A DNA stretch of 64,000 bases from Streptomyces sp. NRRL F-5126. GTDB taxonomy: Bacteria; Actinomycetota; Actinomycetes; Streptomycetales; Streptomycetaceae. The first letter of the stretch is position 1. Each line of letters begins with the position of its first letter. Location of the stretch: NCBI RefSeq assembly GCF_000721265.1, contig NZ_JOFZ01000001.1, positions 310,001 through 374,000 on the forward strand, in the 5' to 3' direction. Under the pieces are notes generated by a model. The model searched no databases. It was not told the origin of the DNA and saw only the letters and a list, made by a program, of their open reading frames with translations. Position numbers and translations under genes: made by a program. This document shows positions 18,853-27,178 of the stretch, piece after piece.

Positions 18853-19044
18853 TCACACCTGCCGCACGAACCGCGCCCAGGCGGCGGCGGGGATGACGAG
18901 GACGTCCCCGCCACGCCGCTTCGAGTCCCGCACGGGTACCGCCCCCGGCAGGCCGAAGCTGACCTCGACGCGGTTCCCAGCGCTGTTGCCGCTGCAACTG
19001 GACTTACACCACACCACATCGACCAGGGCGCGTGAGCGCTTCAT
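18853..19044 (-). CDS. DUF397 small protein
   Basis: A 63-residue DUF397 protein: VVWCKSSCSGNSAGNRVEV (10-28), VPVRDSKRRGGDVLVI (36-51), W-x-x-F (56-59). ATG 19044 overlaps the stop of the upstream DUF5753 remnant by 4 nt (ATGA), the coupled arrangement usual for these pairs. Its partner is broken (see 19041-19386), so this copy may be an orphan that now works with other DUF5753 regulators or is no longer expressed. Confidence 0.85.
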   Translation of the reverse strand: MKRSRALVDVVWCKSSCSGNSAGNRVEVSFGLPGAVPVRDSKRRGGDVLVIPAAAWARFVRQV

Positions 19045-19386
19045 CGTTTGAGTTCCTTCAGGATGTAGGCAATCAACTCGGCTGACCGGCCGATGGAAAG
19101 CGCATCGGCCGAGAGCAGTTCGTAGGTGCGGGACGCCTCCTTGACGTGCTCCGGCTCGGCCAGGATCTGGCCTTGACGGAAGCCGTCCACGCCCGCGTGC
19201 GCCCCGAGATCGCCTGGTGTCCGAGTGAGCGCTGACGAGCTCGTCCACCTTGTCAGGATTGGAACGCCCAGGCGCCAGAACGGCGCGGGCGTAGTCCTCC
19301 GTCTGCAACAGCCCCGGCACGATCTGCACTTCGAAGGAACGGCTGATCGTCGCCGCCTGCTCCAACTCGACGTACGGCTGTTCACC
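19041..19386 (-). pseudogene. Decayed XRE/DUF5753 regulator
   Basis: Two pieces of DUF5753 in different frames. One frame (about 19386-19230) reads YVELEQAATISRSFEVQ followed by IVPGLLQTEDYARAVL, the family hallmark. A second frame (about 19190-19041) reads RQGQILAEPEHVKEA and ADALSIGRSAELIAYIL, ending at a proper C-terminus. The helix-turn-helix half and much of the middle of the domain (the VQVLPF and HP-x-xxG part) are missing. It is truncated on its upstream side next to the MarR gene, as if a deletion joined the two loci. Confidence 0.75.
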
Positions 19387-19608
19387 GACAGCCTCGCAGC
19401 CCCGGCCGGCCAGACGCCGCACGGTCAGCGGGTGCGAGGACCTCGGACCCGTGCGGCCGGTGGACCGCAGCTTCGAACAGGCCCCGCCGATCGGCGGGAT
19501 GAGCGTCCGCGCGCCGGACCTCTCCGGTTGCCGCATCGCGGCGCCCGCGGCCCGGGAACGGGTTCGGCGTGGATTTACTAAGTCTACCTGATAAGCTAGC
19601 CTTGGCAT

Positions 19609-20049
19609 ATGAACGATGGCCTGGACCCCGAAGAAGTCGCCTCGGACCTGCTGGCCGGTCTCAGCATGCTGGTGCGACGGGTGCGCCACGTGCCCGTCGA
19701 GGGTGGACTCACCATGCCCGAGCGGTCCGCACTGTCCCAGCTGGATCGCTCAGGCCCAGCCACCTCCTCGGCGCTGGCCCGGCAGGCGCAGATCACAGCC
19801 CAGGCCATGGGAGCGACACTCAGTGCGCTGCGGTCACGTGGCCTGGTCGAACGCCGGCCGGATCCGCATGACGGCAGGCGCATGGTGCTGTCGGTGACCG
19901 ACGCCGGCATGCAGGCGCTGAAGGACAAGCGCAACGCGCGGGCCGAGCTCGTCGCCCGGGCCCTGGTCGACAGCGCGTTCACCCAGACTGAGCTGGAACA
20001 ACTCGCGGCGGCCGCGCCGCTGCTCGAGCGGCTGGCCCAGAACGTCTGA
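19609..20049 (+). CDS. MarR-family transcriptional regulator
   Basis: A 146-residue winged-helix dimer. Helix-turn-helix at about residues 51-80 (ATSSALARQAQITAQAMGATLSAL), wing with RPDPHDGRRMVLSVTDAG (91-108). The upstream 30 bp is AT-rich (TTTACTAAG... TAAGCTAG), unlike the surroundings, and probably holds the promoter and operator, with a very short leader. It heads a likely operon with the isochorismatase-like and PEBP genes, which it may control together with itself. The intergenic distance to the next start is 210 nt, which weakens the operon call a little. Confidence 0.88.
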   Translation: MNDGLDPEEVASDLLAGLSMLVRRVRHVPVEGGLTMPERSALSQLDRSGPATSSALARQAQITAQAMGATLSALRSRGLVERRPDPHDGRRMVLSVTDAGMQALKDKRNARAELVARALVDSAFTQTELEQLAAAAPLLERLAQNV

Positions 20050-20259
20050 TCCCGACGGCCCCAGGGAAGCACACTGATGACGAGTCCTCCCAGGACATAC
20101 GCCCCCGCGCCGTGCCGCCGGAGGGGGCCACGCGGCGAGGTGGCCGATCGCCTGGCGAGGGGCGCGGGCCGTCGGCGGTACCGCTGCCGGCAACGACGCG
20201 GGCGGAGCGCCGCGCGCCCCGATTCCGGCAACCAGTCCACATCCACCGGAGAAGCACCC

Positions 20260-20826
20260 ATGGCACTGACAGCGATCGACCCCGTGCCCGCACTCGCTGT
20301 GATCGACCTGCAAAAGGGCATCGTGGCGACCCGGAACGACAGCCGGACGGCTGCCGCGGTCAAACAGGCGATCTGCCTGACGGCCGAGTTCCGGCGGCAC
20401 GGCCTGCCCGTGGTCCTGGTCAACGTCACCGGACGCGCGCCGGGACGCACCGAGGCCAAGCGGCCCTGGAGCAACGCCGAACCACCGTCCGGCTGGGCCG
20501 ATCTCATCGACGAACTCGACGTCCGGCCGACCGACCACCTGATCACCAAACGGCGGCGCAGCGCATTCCACGACACCGGCCTCGACACCCTCCTGCGGGA
20601 CTTGGGCGTCACCCAGATCGTGCTGGCCGGCCTATCGACCAGCGCGGGCGTCGAGTCGACCGCGCGCTCGGCCTGTGACCACGGCTACCACGTGGTCCTG
20701 GCCACGGACGCCATGAGCGACCCCGATGCCGATGCCCACCGCCACAGCACCGAACGCGTCTTCCCGAAGCTCGGCGAGACCGCCACCGCCGCTGAAATCA
20801 CCGACATGATCGGGGCAACACGATGA
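20260..20826 (+). CDS. Isochorismatase-fold hydrolase, catalytic Cys replaced
   Basis: A 188-residue alpha/beta protein of the isochorismatase/cysteine hydrolase superfamily. D16 (VIDLQKG) and K97 (ITKRRRSAF) fit the catalytic Asp and Lys. The position of the nucleophilic Cys is Gly130 (GLSTSAGVESTAR), so amidase-type chemistry through Cys is not possible; true isochorismatases and some other branches also lack this Cys. ATG 20260 follows CCGGAGAA. The upstream open frame to 20077 has no better start. Its last 4 nt overlap the PEBP gene (ATGA), so the two are translationally coupled. Confidence 0.85.
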   Translation: MALTAIDPVPALAVIDLQKGIVATRNDSRTAAAVKQAICLTAEFRRHGLPVVLVNVTGRAPGRTEAKRPWSNAEPPSGWADLIDELDVRPTDHLITKRRRSAFHDTGLDTLLRDLGVTQIVLAGLSTSAGVESTARSACDHGYHVVLATDAMSDPDADAHRHSTERVFPKLGETATAAEITDMIGATR

Positions 20827-21395
20827 CCCTGCTCGGCCGGCTCCTGAACAACCGCAGAGCAGGAGAGACCCACGCCGCCTGGAATCTGCCCAATTTGCAG
20901 AGCACCGAGTCCTTGACCGTCACCAGCCGGCACTTCGGCGAGGGAGACTCGATTCCGCTGGAGCACTGCCTGAAGAACGTCGGCGGCGACAACCTGTCCC
21001 CCCACTTGGCCTGGACTGCGCCGCCGGACGGCACCGTCGAACTCCTCCTGGTCGTCGAGGACCTCGACGTCCCCCTGGCCAAGCCCGCCGTGCACTGCGC
21101 CGCCCTGATCGACCCGGCAGCCGGACACCTGGAGCCCGGCGTCCTCGATGCACAGCGGCCCGCCACCGGATTGCGGTTGCTGCGGTCCACCATCGGGCGC
21201 GGATACCACGGCCCAGGGCCCATCAAAGGCCACGGGCCGCACCGCTACACCTTCCAGTTGTTCGCCCTCGCGGCCCACGTGGACAGCACACCCCGAACAG
21301 CGGCACCGGCCCGGGCACGGCCTCGCACCCTCCTGCCCGCCATCACCGCACCCGTCCTCGCACGCGGCCGGCTGACCGGCGTCTTCGAGCGCTGA
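20823..21395 (+). CDS. YbhB/YbcL-type PEBP (Raf-kinase-inhibitor-like) protein
   Basis: A 190-residue phosphatidylethanolamine-binding-protein fold. Visible motifs: SRHFGEGDSIPLEHCLKNVGGDNLSP (35-60, the family's entry segment), PPDGTVELLLVVEDLDVP (67-84, the D-x-D-x-P ligand strand) and GPGPIKGHGPHRYTFQLFAL (150-169, the GPRPP/HRY equivalent). The biochemical role of bacterial members is unknown. Coupled by a 4-nt overlap to the isochorismatase-like gene, which suggests the two act together under the MarR regulator. Confidence 0.9.
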   Translation: MTLLGRLLNNRRAGETHAAWNLPNLQSTESLTVTSRHFGEGDSIPLEHCLKNVGGDNLSPHLAWTAPPDGTVELLLVVEDLDVPLAKPAVHCAALIDPAAGHLEPGVLDAQRPATGLRLLRSTIGRGYHGPGPIKGHGPHRYTFQLFALAAHVDSTPRTAAPARARPRTLLPAITAPVLARGRLTGVFER

Positions 21396-21439
21396 CCTCG
21401 GCCCCCGGGCACGCACGGGTGCGGCGCCGGCGATTGAGG

Positions 21440-21649
21440 GGACATGGGACCACTCGCGGCCGGCGGCCCTGGCGCCCCCGGCCGCGGCCGCCACGAGCGC
21501 GGCCCGACGCCGCGTGAGCGGTGGCTGCGGGCCACCACGGCGTCCAGGACGAAGGCGTGATCGCCGCCGTCCCAGCCGACGTTGACGAAGCCGGCCATCA
21601 TGCCGCCGTCCCAGGCGCAGTCGCCGCGCCACTCGTACGTGATCGTCAT
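21440..21649 (-). pseudogene. GNAT acetyltransferase remnant
   Basis: ATG 21649 overlaps the stop of the TetR gene by 4 nt and begins MTITYEWRGD, a common start of Streptomyces GNATs. It then jumps straight to the middle of the fold (FVNVGWDGGDHAFVLD, then RSHRSRGVG, the acetyl-CoA loop). After a frameshift near 21503 it continues in another frame with ALVAAAAGGARAAGREW. About 35-40 residues are missing after residue 10, and the C-terminus is lost. Clearly non-functional. Confidence 0.7.
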
Positions 21650-22212
21650 CGGGGGCGGCCGCCACCGACGCCGTGCAGGAGCGTGTCCACCACACGCGCG
21701 GCCAGCCGGTCGACAGCGCCGGCGTCGACAAGGTCGCGGCCCTCTTCGGCCGCCTCGTGGATCAGGGCGTAGTAGACGCGCCGCGCCCACACCAGGTCGG
21801 TGCCTGCGGCCACCAAGCCGGCCTCCCGCGCGCGGCGGAAGAGCTCATCGCACTGGGCCAGGATGTCGGCGTGCTCGTAGGCCGCCTCGGAGCCGGACGC
21901 GGCGGGCCCGCTCATCGCGAAGCTCCAGCCGATCTTCACCTGAAGGACGTTGGCGGTCACCTGGTGCAGGGCGACCAGCGGCGGCGAGGTGAGCGGGCGG
22001 GCGGCCTCCACGGCCTGGTGGAACCGCTCGGTCGCCCACGCCACCAGCGCCTCGACCAGCGCCTCGCGCGTGGCGAAGCGGCGGTGCACGGTGGTGCGGG
22101 CCACCCCGGCCGCCGCCGCGATCTGCTCCATGGTCGCCGCCGGGTCGGCGGCCAGCACGCGTTCCGCCGCCTCCAGGATCGTGCGCACCGTCCGCTCGGT
22201 ATCGGCACGCAT
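21646..22212 (-). CDS. TetR-family transcriptional regulator
   Basis: A 188-residue repressor. N-terminal helix-turn-helix at about residues 20-50 (TMEQIAAAAGVARTTVHRRFATREALVEAL in two parts), then an all-helical ligand domain with Trp/Phe-lined segments (IGWSFAMSGP). ATG 22212 is chosen because AAGGGG lies 8 nt upstream; ATG 22233 lacks a ribosome-binding site. It is divergent from the short-chain dehydrogenase gene at 22356, which it most likely represses, and its 3' end is coupled to a dead GNAT gene. Confidence 0.9.
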   Translation of the reverse strand: MRADTERTVRTILEAAERVLAADPAATMEQIAAAAGVARTTVHRRFATREALVEALVAWATERFHQAVEAARPLTSPPLVALHQVTANVLQVKIGWSFAMSGPAASGSEAAYEHADILAQCDELFRRAREAGLVAAGTDLVWARRVYYALIHEAAEEGRDLVDAGAVDRLAARVVDTLLHGVGGGRPR

Positions 22213-22271
22213 CGCGCGCCCCTTCGTCTCCATGCACCAGACAGTACATCCGGGATGCGACTCTGAGGTTA

Positions 22272-22293
22272 GTTGCATCATAACTGTTGCATC
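22272..22293. promoter_or_regulatory. Direct-repeat operator candidate, TetR/SDR intergenic region
   Basis: GTTGCATC occurs twice, 14 bp apart (22272-22279 and 22286-22293), in the AT-richer centre of the 143-bp divergent region. TTGCAT with a downstream TACTAG could be the dehydrogenase promoter. Likely place of TetR binding; the repeat is direct, not inverted, so this is tentative. Confidence 0.4.
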
Positions 22294-22355
22294 TACTAGC
22301 GTTGACGCGTCGCCACAGTTGCGACTGGTTCCATTGCCACGACAGGAGTGCACTC

Positions 22356-23141
22356 ATGGATCTGCAACTGACGAACACCACCGCCGTGGTCACCGGCGCG
22401 AGCCGAGGCATCGGGCTGGCCACCGTCCAGGCACTCACCGCCGAAGGCGTCCGCGTGGTCGCCGCCGCCCGCACCATCACTCCCGGGCTGAAGGAGACCG
22501 GCGCCCTGGCCGTACCCGTGGACCTGCTGGCCCCCGAGGCCCCCGCCCGGCTGATCGATCGGGCCACCGCCGAGCTCGGCGACATCGACCTGCTCGTCAA
22601 CAACGTCGGCGGCGGCGACGGAGAGGGCCGGACCGGCGGCTTCCTCTCCTTCACCGACGAGCAGTGGCAGGAGTCCCTCGAACTGAACTTCCTGGCCGCC
22701 GTGCGGGTCAGCCGTGCGGCACTGCCCAGCCTGCTGCGCCGCCGAGGGGCGCTGGTCAACATCTCGTCCAACGGCGCCCGGATGCCGCACTCGGGCCCCG
22801 TCCCCTACACCACCGCGAAGGCGGCACTGACCGCCTTCGGCAAGGCACTGGCGGAGGAGTTCGGGCCGCAGGGCGTGCGCGTCAACACCATCTCGCCCGG
22901 CGCGGTGCGTACCGCGCTGTGGGAGAGCCCGGACGGCTACGGCGCGGAGCTGGCCCGCTCCATGGGGGTCACCCAGGAGCAGCTGCTCGCCCAGGTCCCG
23001 GCGGCGACGGGCATGTCCATCGGCCGCCTGCTGGAGCCGGCCGAGATCGCTTCGGCCGTCACCTATCTCGCCTCACCGGCGGCCGCCGGCATGTCCGGCA
23101 CGGATTTGCTGATCGACGGGGGTTCCGTCAAGACCGTCTGA
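22356..23141 (+). CDS. Short-chain dehydrogenase/reductase (SDR), classical type
   Basis: A 261-residue NAD(P)-dependent oxidoreductase. TGASRGIG cofactor loop (13-20), NNVG (82-85), Ser137/138, catalytic Y151-x3-K155, and a C-terminal SGTDLLIDGG typical of 3-oxoacyl-ACP reductase-like SDRs. The substrate is unknown. ATG 22356 follows ACAGGAG. The divergent TetR gene points to induction by a small molecule, perhaps the substrate. Confidence 0.92.
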   Translation: MDLQLTNTTAVVTGASRGIGLATVQALTAEGVRVVAAARTITPGLKETGALAVPVDLLAPEAPARLIDRATAELGDIDLLVNNVGGGDGEGRTGGFLSFTDEQWQESLELNFLAAVRVSRAALPSLLRRRGALVNISSNGARMPHSGPVPYTTAKAALTAFGKALAEEFGPQGVRVNTISPGAVRTALWESPDGYGAELARSMGVTQEQLLAQVPAATGMSIGRLLEPAEIASAVTYLASPAAAGMSGTDLLIDGGSVKTV

Positions 23142-23171
23142 CACGCGGCCATGCCCGCGCGAGGCAGAGCG

Positions 23172-24221
23172 TCACGGGGTGAGGACGACCTTGCCGCTGA
23201 CCGTGCCCGACTCCGCGAGACTCAGCGCCTTTGACGCGTCGGCGAGCGGCAGCTCGGCGGCGATGCGGGCCGAGATGTCGCCGCGGCGCAGCGCGGCGAA
23301 GACCTCGGTGAGGTCGGCACGCAGCCGGGCGCGGAAGCGGTCCTCGTGGCGTGCCTGCCCGGCCCAGAAGTTGTAGAACTTGGCGCGGCGGGTGTTGGGC
23401 AGGGCGTTCCACAGCGTGGTGCGGGCGATGATCTTCAGCACGGGCCACTGCTTGGAGCCGGTGTCGTCGCGCGTGGAGGCGGTGCCGTAGGAGATGAGCG
23501 CGCCGCCGCGCGCGAGCAGGTGCCAGGAGTCGACGACGCTGCGGCCGCCGATGTGGTCGAAGACGGCGTCCACCCCGCCGGGCGCGAGCTCTCGGACCCT
23601 GGCGGGTACGTCGCCCGCGCGGTAGTCGACCGGGATGACGCCCAGCTCGCGCAGGGCGTCGTGGTGGCGCGGCGAGGCCGTGCCGATCACCTTGACGCCT
23701 GCCGCACGCGCGAGCTGGACCAGGACGGAGCCCACGCCGCCGTTGGCGCCGTGCACCAGGATGGTCTGCCCCGCCCGCACCCGGGCGTCACGGTGCAGCA
23801 TCTGCCATGCGGTGATGCCGTTGACCACCACGGTCTCCGCCTCCGCCGCCGTGACGCCGTCGGGGACCTCGACGGCGTCCGCCGCGTCGATCACGACCTG
23901 GCTTGCCCATCCGCCGACCTTCACCACGGCTGCCACCCGCCGGCCGGCCAGGCCCGGGTCGACGCCCGGGCCCGTCGTCAGCACGCGGCCGACCAGGTCG
24001 TACCCGGGCACGAACGGGAACGGCGGCTGGTCGAAGTACCGGCCGCGGCGCATCTGCTGTTCGGCGAACGAGACGCCGGTCGCCTCCATGGCGACCACGA
24101 TCTGCCCCGGGCCGGGGTCCGGTACGTCGGCCCGTACGACCTGAAGGCCTTCCGGCGCCACGATGCCCGGCAGCACGACCTTGACGAGTCCTTCGGTTCC
24201 TTCGCTTCCTTCGGCACTCAT
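23172..24221 (-). CDS. Medium-chain (zinc-free) quinone-oxidoreductase-like dehydrogenase
   Basis: A 349-residue MDR protein of the NADPH:quinone reductase group. N-terminal GroES-like domain with PPFPFVPGYDLVGRV, then the Rossmann motif HGANGGVGSVLVQLARAAG (about 155-173) and DHIGG (about 224). No cysteine-rich structural zinc loop is seen, as expected for quinone reductase-like members. Uses NADPH on quinones, enones or similar electrophiles. ATG 24221 has GAAAGG 8 nt upstream. Divergent from a TetR gene with a shared palindrome, so it is probably induced by the compound it reduces. Confidence 0.9.
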   Translation of the reverse strand: MSAEGSEGTEGLVKVVLPGIVAPEGLQVVRADVPDPGPGQIVVAMEATGVSFAEQQMRRGRYFDQPPFPFVPGYDLVGRVLTTGPGVDPGLAGRRVAAVVKVGGWASQVVIDAADAVEVPDGVTAAEAETVVVNGITAWQMLHRDARVRAGQTILVHGANGGVGSVLVQLARAAGVKVIGTASPRHHDALRELGVIPVDYRAGDVPARVRELAPGGVDAVFDHIGGRSVVDSWHLLARGGALISYGTASTRDDTGSKQWPVLKIIARTTLWNALPNTRRAKFYNFWAGQARHEDRFRARLRADLTEVFAALRRGDISARIAAELPLADASKALSLAESGTVSGKVVLTP

Positions 24222-24259
24222 GACCCGCACCTTTCTCGATAGAAGAATTCGCGTTCGTT

Positions 24260-24275
24260 AGAAGTTATAACTCCT
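24260..24275. promoter_or_regulatory. Palindromic operator candidate between MDR and TetR genes
   Basis: AGAAGTTATAACTCCT is a 16-bp near-perfect inverted repeat (one mismatched pair) centred at 24267/24268 in an unusually AT-rich stretch. It lies 39 nt upstream of the MDR start and about 97 nt upstream of the TetR start, where a TetR dimer could silence both genes. Confidence 0.6.
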
Positions 24276-24371
24276 TCGGGAGTGAGAGGCAAGTGCTTGA
24301 GTGATAGCCTCTAACAACAACGGACAGCGGTGGGGCGCAGGCGCCGGCCACGGACGATCGGGAGGCAGCTC

Positions 24372-25025
24372 GTGACGGACTCGCACACGGGAACGCCTAG
24401 GGAGCGGTACCGCGCCCAGGTGCGGGACGAGGTCAAGAAGCACGCCTGGGCGCAGATCGGCGCGGCGGGGGCCGCCGCCCTGTCCCTCAACGCGATCGCC
24501 AAGCGGATGGGGATGAGCGGACCTGCCCTCTACCGCTACTTCGCCAACCGCGACGAGCTGATCACCGAGCTCATCAGGGAGGCCTACCGCGACCTCGCCG
24601 ACACGGTGCGCGCCCGCGCCGCCGCGGGCGCCGGCCTCGACGACCTGGCGCAGACCCTGCGCCGGTGGGCGCTCGCCGGCCCCCAGCGCTACTTCCTCAT
24701 CTACGGCACACCCGTGCCCGGGTACCACGCACCCGAGGACACCACACAGATCAGCCAGGAGATCATGGGTACGGTCCTCGACGCCGCCTGCGCCGCCGCG
24801 CGGCAGAGCCCGCTACCGGCGTCCGCGCTCGACGAGCACCTCGCCGAGCACCGGGCCTGGGCCGGCGAGCACCCCGCCACGCCCTCGCAACTGCGCCAGG
24901 CCCTGACCTTCTGGACCCGCCTGCACGGCGTGCTCTCCCTGGAACTCGCGGGCCAGTTCTCCGGCATGGGGTTCGACCCGGCGCGGCTGTACGCGGCCGA
25001 GACGGAGTCCGTGACGGGCGGCTGA
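24372..25025 (+). CDS. TetR-family transcriptional regulator
   Basis: A 217-residue repressor. Helix-turn-helix at about residues 35-65 (LSLNAIAKRMGMSGPALYRYFANRDELITEL in two parts), followed by a C-terminal domain of the WHG type (RYFLIYGTPVPGYHAPEDTTQ, FWTRLHGVLSLELAG). GTG 24372 has GGAGG 6 nt upstream. It faces the quinone-reductase-like gene across a palindrome and probably regulates it, and perhaps also the MFS gene downstream. Confidence 0.9.
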   Translation: MTDSHTGTPRERYRAQVRDEVKKHAWAQIGAAGAAALSLNAIAKRMGMSGPALYRYFANRDELITELIREAYRDLADTVRARAAAGAGLDDLAQTLRRWALAGPQRYFLIYGTPVPGYHAPEDTTQISQEIMGTVLDAACAAARQSPLPASALDEHLAEHRAWAGEHPATPSQLRQALTFWTRLHGVLSLELAGQFSGMGFDPARLYAAETESVTGG

Positions 25026-25109
25026 CGGCGGCAACGCCTGGCGGGTTCGCGACACGGATCGGCGGAATACGGGAAGCGCGCCGGGCGTCCCCTTCCCCAT
25101 CGTGGAGAG

Positions 25110-26348
25110 GTGACTTCGACCGAGGAACCGACCCGCCCACGCGACGGCGGCGCCGACGGGGGCGGCACCGCCGATCCGCCCGGGCACTGGCGCCGGATGC
25201 GCGTGTGGGCCACCGCCCACGCGGTCGACGACTTCTACCAGGGCCTCGTGCCCGCCGCCGTCCCCTATTTCGTGCTGGAGCGCCACTTCAGCTACGTCGA
25301 GGCGTCGGGTCTCGCGCTGGCCGCGACGCTGGGCAGCGCGCTGCCCCAGATACCGATCGGGCTGCTCGCCGACCGCCACCGGCTGCGCTGGATGTCGCCG
25401 CTCGGGATCAGCCTGGCCGGCGCCGGGGCGGGCCTGTCGGGGCTCGCGCCCTCCTATCCCCTGGTGTTCGCGCTGCTGCTGCTCGCGGGCGTGGGCATCG
25501 CGATGTTCCATCCGCCCGCCGGACGCGACGCACGCCGTGCGGCCGGTGGCAGCGCCACCGCCATGAGCTACTTCGCGGCGGGCGGAAGCGTCGGCTTCTT
25601 CGTGGGACCGGCGCTGGTCACGCCTGCCCTGGACAACCTCGGGATCGGCGCCACGGCGCTGTTCGTCCCGCCGGCCGTCCTCATGGGCTTCGTCCTGCTG
25701 CGCCACCACACGCGCACGGCGGGCGCCACGACTGCCAAGATCCTCAGCCAGGGCAGGGACCAGCCCAAACGGTTCGCGGCGCTCACGGCGGTCGAGGTCG
25801 TCCGCTCCACGATCTCGACCGGCCTGAACACCTTCATCTCGCTCTACTGGATCAGCCACCTGGGCGCCACAAGCGGCCTCGGCGGTGTGGCGCTGACCCT
25901 GGAACTCGGCGGCGGCGTCCTGGGCACGCTCATCGGCGGGCGCCTCGCCGACCGCATCGGCATGGTCCGCACCGTGCAGATCGGGAACGCCGCCATGCTG
26001 CCCGCCCTGTGGGCGATGCTGGCCTGCGACAGCGTGTACGGGGCCCTGCCGCTCGCCCTGCTCGTCGGGCTCGTCTCGAACATCCCGTTCGCCGTGCTCA
26101 TCAAGCTCGGTCAGGACTACCTGCCGAGCCGGCCCGGGACGGCCGCCGGCGTGACGCTCGGTCTCGCGGTGAGCGCCGGCGGCCTGTTCATGCCGCTCCT
26201 GGGCCTCGTGGCAGGCAGGCACGGGCCACGCGGCGCGCTGGTGGTCCTCGCCGTCCTGCCGGTGGCCGCGATGGCGACGTCCATCGCGTTGCGCGAACCG
26301 TCCCGTCGACCGGAGCCCGCACGGGCCGGCCCGGCCGAACCGCCGTGA
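25110..26348 (+). CDS. MFS exporter, fosmidomycin-resistance (Fsr)-like
   Basis: A 412-residue carrier with about 12 membrane helices. WATAHAVDDFYQGLVPAAVPYFV (33-55) is the usual opening of the Fsr branch. Next come LADRHRLR between helices 2 and 3, FHPPAGRDARRA in the central loop region, and GGRLADRIGMVRTVQ in the second half. Probably a proton-driven drug or metabolite efflux pump. The GTG start is preceded by GGAGAG at very short spacing. It follows the TetR gene by 84 nt in the same direction and could be in its regulon. Confidence 0.88.
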   Translation: MTSTEEPTRPRDGGADGGGTADPPGHWRRMRVWATAHAVDDFYQGLVPAAVPYFVLERHFSYVEASGLALAATLGSALPQIPIGLLADRHRLRWMSPLGISLAGAGAGLSGLAPSYPLVFALLLLAGVGIAMFHPPAGRDARRAAGGSATAMSYFAAGGSVGFFVGPALVTPALDNLGIGATALFVPPAVLMGFVLLRHHTRTAGATTAKILSQGRDQPKRFAALTAVEVVRSTISTGLNTFISLYWISHLGATSGLGGVALTLELGGGVLGTLIGGRLADRIGMVRTVQIGNAAMLPALWAMLACDSVYGALPLALLVGLVSNIPFAVLIKLGQDYLPSRPGTAAGVTLGLAVSAGGLFMPLLGLVAGRHGPRGALVVLAVLPVAAMATSIALREPSRRPEPARAGPAEPP

Positions 26349-26409
26349 GCCGTGCCGGACGCCGGGCGCACGCCCCGGCCGGTGGCGCGCGTTTCCCGTA
26401 CGGTGTGCC

Positions 26410-27168
26410 GTGATGTCGCACATCCGCCACCAGCCCATCGCGCCGACGGACACCAGGTCGCACGCCGGCGGGGATGTCATCGACCGCCACCGGCACGACA
26501 ACCACCAGCTGATCTACGTCAGCTCCGGCGTGCTGGCGATCCGCACGGAGCACGGCTCCTGGGTCGCCTCGAACGACCGGGCCCTGTGGATCCCGGCGGG
26601 CACGTGGCACGAGCACCGCTTCTACGGCCGCAGCCGCTTCCACACCGCCGGTTTCCCCGCCGGGGGCGCGAAGCCGCTGCTCGCCGCCCGTACGCCCGTG
26701 GTCATCGCCGTCGACGCGCTCGTGCGCGAACTGCTGGTCGCCCTCACGAGCCCGGAGCTCACCCGGGCCGAGGCACGCCGCATCGAAGCTGTCCTGCGGG
26801 ACCGGCTGCGCCGCGTGGCGGAAGCGCCGGTCATGCTGCCCGCGCCCCGGGAGCGGCGGCTCGCCGACGCCTGCCGCCTGGTGGAGGCCGACCTGAGCCG
26901 TCCCCGCACCCTCGCGGAACTCGCCCGCGACGTGCACACGAGCGAGCGCACTCTCTCCCGCCTGTTCCGCGGCGAGTTCCGCATGACGTACCCGCAGTGG
27001 CGCACGCGCACCCGCCTGTTCAGCGCCATGGTGCTGCTCGCCGAGGGCGCCGGCGTCACCGACACCGCGCACGCCTGCGGATGGGCCACGACCAGCGCCT
27101 TCGTCAGCACCTTCGCCCGCGCCACGGGCACCACGCCCGGCTGCTACCGGGCCGGGGCGCTGAGCTAG
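26410..27168 (+). CDS. AraC-family regulator with N-terminal cupin
   Basis: A 252-residue regulator. The N-terminal cupin has RHRHDNHQLIYVSSG (27-41) and PAGTWHEHRF (68-77). The C-terminal double helix-turn-helix runs from about 155 to 245, with TLAELARDVHTSERTLSRLF and VTDTAHACGWATTSAFVSTF. The effector is unknown. The GTG start is followed by an ATG one codon later. It lies between the MFS gene and a cupin gene, all in one direction, and either neighbour could be a target. Confidence 0.88.
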   Translation: MMSHIRHQPIAPTDTRSHAGGDVIDRHRHDNHQLIYVSSGVLAIRTEHGSWVASNDRALWIPAGTWHEHRFYGRSRFHTAGFPAGGAKPLLAARTPVVIAVDALVRELLVALTSPELTRAEARRIEAVLRDRLRRVAEAPVMLPAPRERRLADACRLVEADLSRPRTLAELARDVHTSERTLSRLFRGEFRMTYPQWRTRTRLFSAMVLLAEGAGVTDTAHACGWATTSAFVSTFARATGTTPGCYRAGALS

Positions 27169-27178
27169 CGTCGGCCGC

